Source: Pseudopelobacter sp964542535 (GTDB taxonomy: Bacteria; Desulfobacterota; Desulfuromonadia; Geobacterales; Pseudopelobacteraceae). Taken from it: a DNA stretch of 64,000 bases. Position numbers and translations under genes: made by a program. Where the stretch lies: positions 111,845-175,844 of the forward strand of contig CAZIUE010000010.1 of NCBI GenBank assembly GCA_964542535.1, given 5' to 3'. Under the pieces are notes generated by a model that was given only the letters and a program-made list of their open reading frames with translations, had not been told where the DNA came from and searched no databases. Positions 49,215-57,290 of this stretch are shown here, piece by piece (position 1 is the first letter of the stretch; each line of letters starts with the position of its first letter).

Positions 49215-50846
49215 ATGCTAACCAACATAACAATCAGTACCAGATTGCTTTTCGCGTTTCTCCTGATATCCCTGATTACCCTTTTTGTTGGGGTTTTCGG
49301 CTATACCCAGGTCAATAAACTGAGAGATAACGACAGGTTTCTGTATGAAAAGGGAGCGGTTCCCCTGGAACGTGTCGGTGCGATCAATGCGACCGGCAAC
49401 AGGATCAGGGTGCTGTATACCCGGGACATCCTGAACGAAGCGGAGAGCACGGTTTTTGAAAAAACAGACTCCCGCATCAAAAAGTTCCAGGAAGAGATCG
49501 ATCAGGGGATCCGGTCTCTGGAGGCTTCGCTTCCTAACAAAGAGGCACAAAGGCTTTTTACCGGCTTCAAGGAAGCCCATGAGAGGTTTACCCCGATTCT
49601 GGGCAAACTGCTCCATGCGGCGCGCAGCGGCAACTATGCCGAGGCGAAACAGATGATCAGCACCAGCGGTGTTGCCACGACAACGGCGCGTGGTGAAATC
49701 GAGACAATTGACAAGCTGTCGGAATTTCTGGTGGCAAACGCGAAACGGCTCTCCGCTGACAACGCTCGGGTCGCTCAGCGCGCCGGCTGGGTCATGCTCG
49801 GCCTGACAGGGATCGGGGTTGTCGTTGCCTTTCTGATGGGGTTTCTGATTTCCCGCTCCATTACTGTTCCGATTTCAGGTCTCGTCTCCCAGGCGGAGCA
49901 GATCGCCGAAGGCGATCTGCGTGTCAGTATCGATCACCGCTCTGAGGATGAGATCGGACAGCTGAGCAACGCATTTCGCAGCATGAGCGAAAAGCTGCGC
50001 ACAACCATCGATCAGGTGTCATCAACCGCCGTCATGGTGGCAACCTCCGCTACTCAGTTGCGCGGCAGTTCCGTGGTAATCTCTTCCGGTACCGATGAGG
50101 TGGCGTCCCAGAGCAATACCGTGGCTACTGCCAGCCAGGAAATGGCCGCCACGTCCCATGATATCGCCGATAATTGTCACCAGGCCGCCGACAGTGCCAA
50201 GCACGCGGCTGAAACGACGCAGAGGGGTTTCGATGTCGTCAAGCGTACGGTTGACGGGATACGCAACCGTGGCGAGGGGACCAGGACAAATGCCCGGATA
50301 GTGGAGTCGTTGGGGAGTCGCTCCGACCAGATCGGCGCAATCGTGGCTACCATTGAAGATATCGCCGATCAGACCAATCTTCTGGCCCTGAACGCGGCCA
50401 TAGAAGCGGCTCGGGCAGGTGAACAGGGCCGGGGCTTCGCGGTCGTGGCCGATGAGGTGCGTGCCTTGGCCGAGAGGACATCGCGCGCCACCAAGGAAAT
50501 CGGTGAAATGATTCGGGTCATCCAGGCTGAGACGAAAACGGCGATCGTCTCCATGGAGGAAGAGGTGCGGGGGACGGAGCAGGGGATCAGTGAGGCCGGT
50601 GGCCTGGAAACCGCGCTCCATGAGATCCTGGAACAGGTCAATGCCGTGACCATGCAGATGAATCAGATTGCCACGGCAGCCGAAGAGCAGACGGCGACGA
50701 CGAGCGAGATCACCAACAACATTCATCACATCAGCGAAATTATCCAGAAGACATCCCAGAGCACCAATGACGCTGCGCGGGCGGCAGTCGAGCTGTCCGG
50801 CAAGGCGGAGGAGTTGACCGGTCTTGTCCAACGCTTCAGGTTGTAG
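49215..50846 (+). CDS. Methyl-accepting chemotaxis protein, four-helix-bundle sensor
   Basis: The 543-residue receptor starts with a membrane helix (about 8-29). A periplasmic 4HB_MCP-type sensor of about 160 residues follows ('KLRDNDRFLYEKGAVPLERV'), then a second helix (about 190-212), a HAMP domain ('SRSITVPISGLVSQAEQI') and the cytoplasmic signalling hairpin. The hairpin tip reads 'TNLLALNAAIEAARAGEQ' then 'GRGFAVVADEVRALAERT'. It signals through CheW/CheA; no che genes are nearby. AAGGAGG precedes the ATG. The insertion between the two carrier-protein copies suggests it arrived with, or split, a duplication. Confidence 0.93.
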   Translation: MLTNITISTRLLFAFLLISLITLFVGVFGYTQVNKLRDNDRFLYEKGAVPLERVGAINATGNRIRVLYTRDILNEAESTVFEKTDSRIKKFQEEIDQGIRSLEASLPNKEAQRLFTGFKEAHERFTPILGKLLHAARSGNYAEAKQMISTSGVATTTARGEIETIDKLSEFLVANAKRLSADNARVAQRAGWVMLGLTGIGVVVAFLMGFLISRSITVPISGLVSQAEQIAEGDLRVSIDHRSEDEIGQLSNAFRSMSEKLRTTIDQVSSTAVMVATSATQLRGSSVVISSGTDEVASQSNTVATASQEMAATSHDIADNCHQAADSAKHAAETTQRGFDVVKRTVDGIRNRGEGTRTNARIVESLGSRSDQIGAIVATIEDIADQTNLLALNAAIEAARAGEQGRGFAVVADEVRALAERTSRATKEIGEMIRVIQAETKTAIVSMEEEVRGTEQGISEAGGLETALHEILEQVNAVTMQMNQIATAAEEQTATTSEITNNIHHISEIIQKTSQSTNDAARAAVELSGKAEELTGLVQRFRL

Positions 50847-50897
50847 CGTTCAGTCCGGCTGAAACAGGATATTCCTGTGTGGAGGCACGCAGTCACG

Positions 50898-50924
50898 GGG
50901 CTGGCGGAGAAGCCGGCCCTTTTT
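50898..50924 (+). terminator. Rho-independent terminator of the chemoreceptor gene
   Basis: GGGCTGGC (50898-50905) pairs with GCCGGCCC (50912-50919) around a GGAGAA loop, with one G-U pair. Five T residues follow. It ends the chemoreceptor transcript 50 bases after its stop. Confidence 0.75.
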
Positions 50925-50970
50925 CCGTGTGCGCCAGGCATGGCGCGTGCGGCGTAATCTCCCTTTGCCG

Positions 50971-51130
50971 AATTTCGATACATGCCAGATGGCCTTGGAA
51001 GCGGCAGGTGGGGGCGGAGGGAGCGCTTCGGCATCAGGGAGTTGGACCGTTACTCCATGAGGGTCGCCAGCCTGAACGAGTTCACCGGCTGGTGAACGAT
51101 CTGCTCAGGGAAGCGGAGCGGCAGCCGGAG
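50971..51130 (+). pseudogene. Decayed second copy of the acyl carrier protein gene
   Basis: The stretch repeats parts of the carrier gene at 48841-49098. The leader piece around CATGCCAGATG (50981-50991) matches the same words before the intact gene (48818-48828). From GAGCGCTTCGG at 51021, about 100 bases match the 3' half with few differences (protein 'ERFGIRELDRYSM' then 'RVASLNEFTG'). The middle with the phosphopantetheine serine is missing, and a one-base loss (GGGCTGG to GGCTGG) shifts the frame into a stop at 51092-51094. It is a duplication relic flanking the chemoreceptor gene. Confidence 0.8.
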
Positions 51131-51149
51131 GGGAGAATGGCTGGGGCCG

Positions 51150-51290
51150 CTCCCGGCAGTTATTCCAATTCCAACTCAAAGCGCTCTCTTCGTTGGCTCG
51201 TCGAAGGCTCCTCAACGTACTATTCTCGTACGCCTCCGTCGCCTTCTTCCTCGCCGCCTTGATATCATCTTTGATTTGAAACTGGAGTTA
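51150..51290. repeat. Intergenic repeat-like element with hairpin
   Basis: A distinctive non-coding block between the carrier relic and the lipase gene contains ATTCCAATTCCAACTCAAAG (51160-51179), a CGTAC/GTACG hairpin with a seven-base loop (51217-51233) and CCTCCGTCGCC, ending in GAAACTGGAGTTAGGGAGAG. It has the look of dispersed intergenic elements of proteobacteria, but only one copy lies in this window, so repeat status is unproven. It abuts the 3' end of the lipase gene on the minus strand. Confidence 0.4.
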
Positions 51291-52562
51291 GGGAGAGTGG
51301 GGCTGGCGGTATCCCTGGCGGAGAAGCGAGGCGAACAGCTCCAGGAAAGCCGGGTTGCGCAGCGTACCCACGTGGCTGTCGAAAAATCCGTACATGCGCG
51401 CGGCATCCCGCTGCTGTTTCAGCGGCAGTTGCTGCTTCAACGGCACCACCCCGTCCCCCCCGCCTCCGTCGCTGGAGAAGATCAGATAGTAGGGAATAGC
51501 GGCGGGCCAGGACCAGGAGTTGATATCCCTCAGGAAATCGCTCTCCGGGGCGACGTCGCGCCATGACTGGACCATGATGGGGGCCCTTGCCCCGACGGCT
51601 GCGCTCGGCATTCCCCCCAAGGGGCTGTTGATGGTCATGACCGACACCAGGTTGTTCAGGCGCTCGGGGTGCTCTTCGACGTATTTTTTCACGAACGAGC
51701 GGGCCACCAGGCCGCCCATGCTGTGACCCACGATGATGAACCTGTCGAACCGGTAACGGTTCTGGAGGGTTATGATGTCCGATACGAGATATTCGCTGAC
51801 GACATCCAGCATCAGGCCGCTGGGGTAGTAAATCACCCAGGGTTGGAAACGGCTCCTGTCCAGGTGGTCGATGAGGGGGGCGAAATCGGTGGGCCCGCCA
51901 TTGATCCCGTGGAAGAAGATGACCGGAACCCTGTCGTGCCGGTATTCCTGAAGGAAGAACAGCCCGCCGCCGATCCTGGCGAGAAAATCCAGCGGACGCC
52001 ACATACCCATGGTGTAGTTGTCGGCCGAGAAGATCGCGTCATCGAGCCCGACGACTTTACCAAGGTTGGCGGCCGCAGAGGAGAGGTTCCTGCCCGTTAT
52101 GAGCATTGCGGGGAGAACGGGTTGTGTGTCGGAAATGGAGAGCGCCTCCAGGGTGAGGGCTTTGGCCTGGGACGGTACGACCTCCACCGGCCTGTCGACG
52201 TAGTTCCAGGGCTCCCCCCACTGAAAGACACCGTCGTGGTTGGCATCCACGAACGCGGCGACGGCGAACCTGCCCTGATCGACCCAGAAGCGGTACTGTC
52301 TCCGGGCGCTGGCCTGCATCATGGTTTTGAGCATGCAGATGTTGTTCTCGAACCGGTACAGTGCGACAACCACGGGCCCCTTCCTGCTGGCGGAGCTTGT
52401 GACCGTCCCCTGGATCGTGCTGGCATTGCCCAGGCGCTGGGACTGCGTGCGGATCTCCACCAGGGAGCAGGCCGGAAGGGTACAGAGCAACAGCAGGAGC
52501 AGGAAGGTTCCCCTGCTGCTCCTGGGGTGGCGGCCGGCGTGCCGCTGCGCGCATGGGGTCAT
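51288..52562 (-). CDS. Lipoprotein alpha/beta hydrolase (lipase-like)
   Basis: The 424-residue protein has a lipoprotein signal with lipobox 'LPAC' near residue 33, a beta-rich N-terminal domain (about 40-170, 'VVVALYRFENNICML', 'DANHDGVFQWGEPWNYV') and a lipase-like alpha/beta hydrolase domain. There 'VPVIFFHGINGGPTDFAP' gives the oxyanion region and 'IIVGHSMGGLVARSF' the nucleophile Ser. 'DGGGGDGVVPLKQQ' and 'FFDSHVGTLRNP' could give Asp and His. It likely hydrolyses an ester in the periplasm or at the outer membrane. GAGGTG precedes the ATG at 52562. Confidence 0.82.
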   Translation of the reverse strand: MTPCAQRHAGRHPRSSRGTFLLLLLLCTLPACSLVEIRTQSQRLGNASTIQGTVTSSASRKGPVVVALYRFENNICMLKTMMQASARRQYRFWVDQGRFAVAAFVDANHDGVFQWGEPWNYVDRPVEVVPSQAKALTLEALSISDTQPVLPAMLITGRNLSSAAANLGKVVGLDDAIFSADNYTMGMWRPLDFLARIGGGLFFLQEYRHDRVPVIFFHGINGGPTDFAPLIDHLDRSRFQPWVIYYPSGLMLDVVSEYLVSDIITLQNRYRFDRFIIVGHSMGGLVARSFVKKYVEEHPERLNNLVSVMTINSPLGGMPSAAVGARAPIMVQSWRDVAPESDFLRDINSWSWPAAIPYYLIFSSDGGGGDGVVPLKQQLPLKQQRDAARMYGFFDSHVGTLRNPAFLELFASLLRQGYRQPHSP

Positions 52563-52704
52563 GGCGTTCACCTCGCGTGTCCGAAGTGTGCGGCACGGTA
52601 TGGTCGTGGCCGCTTGGTAAACCATAGCCGAATTCATTCAGACCTCAAGCCGGACGTAACCGTAAGGTCCCCGTACCATTCCCGTAGTCAAGGAGAAGCT
52701 GCCA

Positions 52705-54162
52705 ATGATCACGCTGAACGATCCCACCTTACTGATACAGCGCTGCCATATCAACGGATCCTGGTGCGATGCCGACTCCGGTGCCACCATGGATGTCACC
52801 AATCCGGCCACTGGCGAGATCATCGCCACCGTCCCCCGCATGGGGTCGGCCGAGACCCGTCGGGCCGTCCGGGCCGCCGCCGCGGCCCTGCCGGGGTGGA
52901 GCGGAACACTGGCCCGGGAGCGGGCGCGTGTCCTCAGGCGCTGGTACGAACTGATCATGGCCAGCCAGGAAGATCTGGCGCTGCTGATGACCTGTGAGCA
53001 GGGTAAGCCGCTGGCCGAATCCCGGGGGGAGATCGCCTACGCGGCCTCTTTTATCGAGTGGTTCAGCGAGGAGGCGCCGCGCATCACCGGCAACGTGATC
53101 ATGCCCCACCAGCATGACAAGCGTATCCTGGTCTTCAAACGGCCGGTGGGGGTCTGTGCCGCCATCACCCCCTGGAACTTCCCTGCGGCCATGATTGCCC
53201 GCAAGGCGGGGGCGGCCCTGGCGGCCGGCTGCACCATGGTGCTCAAGCCGGCCAGCATGACCCCCCTATCTGCTCTGGCCCTGATGGAGCTGGGGATTCG
53301 GGCCGGTCTCCCCGCCGGAGTGCTCAATCTGGTCACCGGATCGGCGGCCGAGATCGGCGATGAACTGACCTCCAACCCTCTGGTGCGCAAGCTGACCTTC
53401 ACCGGCTCCACCGAGACCGGCAAGAAGTTGATGGCCCAGTGTGCCGGAACGGTAAAGAAACTCTCCCTGGAGCTGGGGGGGAACGCCCCCTTCATCGTCT
53501 TCCATGACGCCGACCTGGAAGCTGCGGTGGAGGGGGCCATGGTCTCCAAATTCCGCAACAGCGGCCAGACCTGCGTCTGCGCCAACCGCTTTCTGGTGCA
53601 CGAGGCGGTCTACGATGCCTTCTGTGAAAAGTTTTCCGCCAGGGTAAGGGAACTGCGGGTGGGGGACGGCAGGGACGATTCGGTGCAGCAGGGGCCGCTG
53701 ATGGAGATGGCCGCCCTGCTCAAGGTGGAGCAGCTGATCGCCGATGCCCTGACCAAGGGGGCCCGCCTGGTGGTGGGAGGGAGGCGGCACTCCCTGGGGG
53801 GAACCTTCTTCCAGCCGACGGTACTGGCTGAGGCGACGCCGGAGATGCTGCTCGCCCGGGAGGAGATCTTCGGCCCGGTTGCGCCGCTGTTCCGCTTCTC
53901 CGGCGAGGAGGAGGCCATCGCCTTGGCTAACGACACCGGGTCAGGGCTGGCGGCCTACTGCTATACCCGCGACCAGGTCCGCGCATGGCGGCTTTCCGAG
54001 GCCTTGGAGTACGGCATGGTCGGGCTCAACACCGGCCTGATCTCCACGGCGGTTGCTCCCTTCGGCGGCATTAAGGAGTCCGGCCTGGGACGGGAGGGGT
54101 CGGTCTACGGCATCGACGAGTACCTGGAGATCACGTATGTCTGCGTGGGGGGAGTTGCCTGA
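52705..54162 (+). CDS. gabD: NAD(P)-dependent succinate-semialdehyde dehydrogenase-like
   Basis: The 485-residue aldehyde dehydrogenase has 'ITPWNFPAAMIARKAGAALA', 'FTGSTETGKKLMAQCA', the general base in 'LELGGNAPFIVFHDAD' and the catalytic Cys in 'NSGQTCVCANRFLV'. 'FGGIKESGLGREGS' is typical of the GabD subgroup, which oxidises succinate semialdehyde to succinate. AAGGAG lies seven to ten bases before the ATG. No gabT or other GABA gene is adjacent, so the physiological aldehyde is not certain. Confidence 0.87.
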   Translation: MITLNDPTLLIQRCHINGSWCDADSGATMDVTNPATGEIIATVPRMGSAETRRAVRAAAAALPGWSGTLARERARVLRRWYELIMASQEDLALLMTCEQGKPLAESRGEIAYAASFIEWFSEEAPRITGNVIMPHQHDKRILVFKRPVGVCAAITPWNFPAAMIARKAGAALAAGCTMVLKPASMTPLSALALMELGIRAGLPAGVLNLVTGSAAEIGDELTSNPLVRKLTFTGSTETGKKLMAQCAGTVKKLSLELGGNAPFIVFHDADLEAAVEGAMVSKFRNSGQTCVCANRFLVHEAVYDAFCEKFSARVRELRVGDGRDDSVQQGPLMEMAALLKVEQLIADALTKGARLVVGGRRHSLGGTFFQPTVLAEATPEMLLAREEIFGPVAPLFRFSGEEEAIALANDTGSGLAAYCYTRDQVRAWRLSEALEYGMVGLNTGLISTAVAPFGGIKESGLGREGSVYGIDEYLEITYVCVGGVA

Positions 54163-54260
54163 GGATTGACTCGCGGGGAAAGGGGCAGGAAAGGAAGGGG
54201 GGATGGATGTGTCCCCGCGGCGCGCCTCTTCATGGAACGCCGCGGGGTGAGGGCAACGGG

Positions 54261-54713
54261 TCAGCTCGGCTTCGCGAGCCCCTGTTCCGCCAGGAAGCCG
54301 CTCAGCAGTTCCGCGGTGCCGCCGGTGATCTTCAGGCAGTTGCGCAGGTGCTCTTTGGTGTCGAAGGGGTGGGGGTTGAGCACGCGGCAGCAGGTGGCGC
54401 CGAATTTCTCCCTGAAGAGGGCGTGGAACTGGTTGGCGCTGGCGTATGCCGGCTCCCGGCTCTCCGCCGGGGTAGCCCGCCCCTGGAGCAGGCCCAGAAT
54501 CATGGTGGCGCCGGTGAGGGCTCCGCACAGGCAGCCGGCGTGTCCCAGGCCGCCGCCGAAGCCGGTTGCCATGCGTACGGCGTCGTCGGAAATATCCAGC
54601 TTGAGCAGGTCGCGGAATGCCCGCACCACCGCCTCGGCGCAGTTGTACCCCTCACGGAAATTCTGCCCTGCCAGCTGTTTCGCGTCGATCTTCTCAGTCA
54701 TCTGTTCGCTCAT
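54261..54713 (-). CDS. C_GCAxxG_C_C family putative redox protein
   Basis: The 150-residue protein has the family's spaced motif: Cys in 'REGYNCAEAVV', then 'GHAGCLCGALTGATMILGLL' and a late 'ATCCRVLNPHPF'. Several cysteines may bind a metal or cofactor; the exact activity is unknown. AAGGGGG lies nine bases before ATG 54713. It is followed by nothing in its direction, since the aldehyde dehydrogenase converges on it. Confidence 0.83.
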   Translation of the reverse strand: MSEQMTEKIDAKQLAGQNFREGYNCAEAVVRAFRDLLKLDISDDAVRMATGFGGGLGHAGCLCGALTGATMILGLLQGRATPAESREPAYASANQFHALFREKFGATCCRVLNPHPFDTKEHLRNCLKITGGTAELLSGFLAEQGLAKPS

Positions 54714-54890
54714 CGGTTTCAGACCCCCTTGTAAAATATCCCACCCTGGGTGGTACCTGCGTGCGCTGAAGGCGCCCTGCGGGCCGTCGTCCGTCCCCTG
54801 CGTCTCAGGCCAGGCATGGGGCGACCGCCCCCTGAGGAGGCTTCCGCGTCCGGACGCATTCCGGACAGGCCGGAGCATCCTCTGTTCTTC

Positions 54891-55538
54891 TCATTCCTGG
54901 TCGAACCCCACAAGCACCGGCAGCTGGTGGATCCCCTCCAGCAGCCAGCGGGCAGAGCTGAAGTCGCCCCCCCGGTTCAGCTCGCCCGGCATGGCGGCCA
55001 CGGTCAGCCCGGCCCGGCTGGCGGAGACGACGCCCCGCTCCGAATCCTCGATGGCCAGACAGCGCCGCGGGTCGAGCCCGGCCCGGGCGCAGGCGGTGCG
55101 GTACGGCTCCGGGTCAGGCTTGCTTGCGCCGTAGTCCTCGCGGGTGAGGATGAAATCAAAGTAGTCCAGAAGCCCGCTCTCCCGGTGCATGCGCAGAAAA
55201 TTGTCCCGCTGGCAGCTGGTGACGATGGCCATGGGCAGCCGGCCGTGGAATTGCTCCAGGGTATCCCGTACCCCCGGCATTACCCGCGCTTCCTCCCCCA
55301 GCAGGCGATAGTAGATCTCGTCGCGCACCCGGCGCAACCCGTTTCCTCCCCGTTCCCCCTGTCCCGGCCCGGCGGCCAGGTCGAGCACGCTCTCACCCTG
55401 GCGCAGGGAGATGCGACAGAACTCCTCCAGGGTCAGTTCCACCCCGGCCAGGGCCAGGGCCTCGGCATTTGCCTGATAGTAGAGGTGCTCGGTCTCCATC
55501 AGCACCCCGTCGTTGTCCCAGAAAATCCCGTCGAACAT
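54891..55538 (-). CDS. HAD-family hydrolase (phosphoglycolate phosphatase-like)
   Basis: The 215-residue protein has HAD motif I as 'FWDNDGVLMETE', with Asn between the two aspartates; a hydrophobic residue is more usual. Motif II is in 'AIVTSCQRDNFL', the motif III Lys in 'GASKPDPEPYRTA' and motif IV in 'CLAIEDSERGVVSA'. It belongs to the beta-phosphoglucomutase/phosphatase subgroup with a helical cap. The substrate is not predictable. GGGGAG precedes the ATG at 55538. Confidence 0.85.
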   Translation of the reverse strand: MFDGIFWDNDGVLMETEHLYYQANAEALALAGVELTLEEFCRISLRQGESVLDLAAGPGQGERGGNGLRRVRDEIYYRLLGEEARVMPGVRDTLEQFHGRLPMAIVTSCQRDNFLRMHRESGLLDYFDFILTREDYGASKPDPEPYRTACARAGLDPRRCLAIEDSERGVVSASRAGLTVAAMPGELNRGGDFSSARWLLEGIHQLPVLVGFDQE

Positions 55539-55902
55539 GTACGCTCCCCTTCTGTCCACTCCCTCGCCCCTCGTATGCCGTGGGCGAGCGGCAAGGGTCA
55601 ATTGTGGTTCATATTCATGGGGAAATGCAAGTGCTGAAACGGCCGGTCGGTTGTCAGGGCATTGCCCGGAGCAGGTTGTCTCCCTGAACTGTTCGCGGCG
55701 GGACCATGGGAAGACGCAGGAGTTGCACGGGGGTACTAGGCGCGTCCCGGGGAAGGATCGGAGCTAAGGCGCGCAGATGGCATCCGCATGGATTCCCGAT
55801 ACCCGGCATGAATCCGTCATTACCTATTGAAGTGGTTGTCCATACGCGGTATCTACTCATAACCAGGCTGTCAGAATTCCAGAAAGGGCGAGGTGCGAAA
55901 CA
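55539..55902. other. Intergenic region before the flavodiiron gene
   Basis: This 364-base gap between divergent genes holds no protein-like frame. It should contain the promoters of the HAD hydrolase (minus) and flavodiiron protein (plus) genes. No clear -35/-10 pair, hairpin or riboswitch was recognised. Confidence 0.4.
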
Positions 55903-57144
55903 ATGAACATTCACAAGATAGTCGATGACGTGTACCGACTTTCCGTCAACATCGAGGACAAAAACTACCTCTTTGAAGGTATCTGGCCGATTCCCCACGG
56001 CATTTCCATAAACGGGTATCTCATCAAGTCCGAGAAGAATGTTCTGATCGACCTGACCCAGGATGTCATGGACTTTCCCCGGGCATTCACCGAGCAGATG
56101 GGCGAGCTGTTGCTGGGAATCGAAGACATCGACATTATCGTTATCAACCACATGGAGCCCGATCATGCCGGCTGGCTCGGGGAATTCTGCCGACGGAACA
56201 GGAAGGCGACAATCTACTGCACGCACAAGGCGGTTCCCCTTCTGGAGGCCTTTGCTTCGGTTCCGCCCGAACGGGCCGTTGCCATCACCGACGGCATGAT
56301 CCTTGAGGTCGGTGACTATGAATTGCAATTCTTCGATACGCCCAACATCCACTGGCCGGAGACGATGATGACCTATGAGCGCAAACGGGGGCTGCTGTTT
56401 TCCTGCGATGCGTTCGGCTCCTATGGCAAGGTCGAGGAAAACGCGGTCTTCGACGACCAGTTGTCGGCAGACACGCACGACTTTTTTGAAAAGGAAGCTC
56501 TCAGATACTATGCAAACATCGTTGCCACCTTCTCGACCTTTGTGCTGAGGGGGCTGGAAAAACTCCAGGGGATCGACGTCCGGGTCATCTGCCCTTCCCA
56601 CGGCATCATCTGGCGGGAAAACCCCGCCGTCATCATCGACCACTACCGGCGATACGCCCGGTACGGCAAGGGACCGGGCGAGCGGGAGGTCACGCTCATC
56701 TGGAGCAGCATGTACGGCAACACCAAGGCGATGCTGAATACGGTGGTGGAAACCGTGCGGAAAAAGAACATTCCGATTCACGTCTTCCAGGCTCCGGGCG
56801 ACGATATCGGCTACATCCTGGCGAGCGCCTGGAAATCGGCCGGACTGATTTTCGGGATGCCCACCTACGAATACAAGGTGTTCCCCCCCATGTCCCATGT
56901 CATGGACGAACTGCTGCTGAAACGGGTCACCAACAAGAAGGTGTTTCGGTATGGTTCCTACGGGTGGGTCGGCGGCGCCCAAAAGGATTTCGAAGCCAAA
57001 ACCGTGAAATCAGGCTGGGACCTCGTGGGGCATTATGAATGGCAGGGGGCGCCCACCGTCAAGGACCTGGAGAACATCCGGGAAGCGCTGGAAGCGTACT
57101 GTGACTCCCTCTCCGCCTTCGCCGCGGAGGGCCGCACGGGGTAG
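55903..57144 (+). CDS. A-type flavodiiron protein (O2/NO reductase)
   Basis: The 413-residue protein has the beta-lactamase-like diiron domain with His83, Glu85, Asp87 and His88 in 'NHMEPDHAGW', a His in 'PNIHWPETMM', an Asp in 'FSCDAFGSYG' and a His in 'CPSHGIIW'. A flavodoxin domain follows, with the FMN loop 'IWSSMYGNTKAML' (about residue 260 on). These enzymes reduce oxygen to water or NO to N2O in the cytoplasm, usually fed by rubredoxin; no rubredoxin domain is fused. GAGG lies ten bases before the ATG. It suits an anaerobe facing oxygen. Confidence 0.92.
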   Translation: MNIHKIVDDVYRLSVNIEDKNYLFEGIWPIPHGISINGYLIKSEKNVLIDLTQDVMDFPRAFTEQMGELLLGIEDIDIIVINHMEPDHAGWLGEFCRRNRKATIYCTHKAVPLLEAFASVPPERAVAITDGMILEVGDYELQFFDTPNIHWPETMMTYERKRGLLFSCDAFGSYGKVEENAVFDDQLSADTHDFFEKEALRYYANIVATFSTFVLRGLEKLQGIDVRVICPSHGIIWRENPAVIIDHYRRYARYGKGPGEREVTLIWSSMYGNTKAMLNTVVETVRKKNIPIHVFQAPGDDIGYILASAWKSAGLIFGMPTYEYKVFPPMSHVMDELLLKRVTNKKVFRYGSYGWVGGAQKDFEAKTVKSGWDLVGHYEWQGAPTVKDLENIREALEAYCDSLSAFAAEGRTG

Positions 57145-57290
57145 AAGGGGGATGTGGAGGGTGCCGTAGAAGGCACGGACCAGCATTCAATGAATGTGCC
57201 GGGAGATGGTCTTGTAGGAGCGATTCCTGTCGGTCTGCGGCAGTGTCGTCGATCCGAACCGGAGACGCACTCTAATGCTTCCGGTAACGA

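Noticed and set aside
55654..56982. 442-codon open frame on the minus strand
   Set aside because: It lies opposite the clearly coding flavodiiron gene and shows no recognisable motif.
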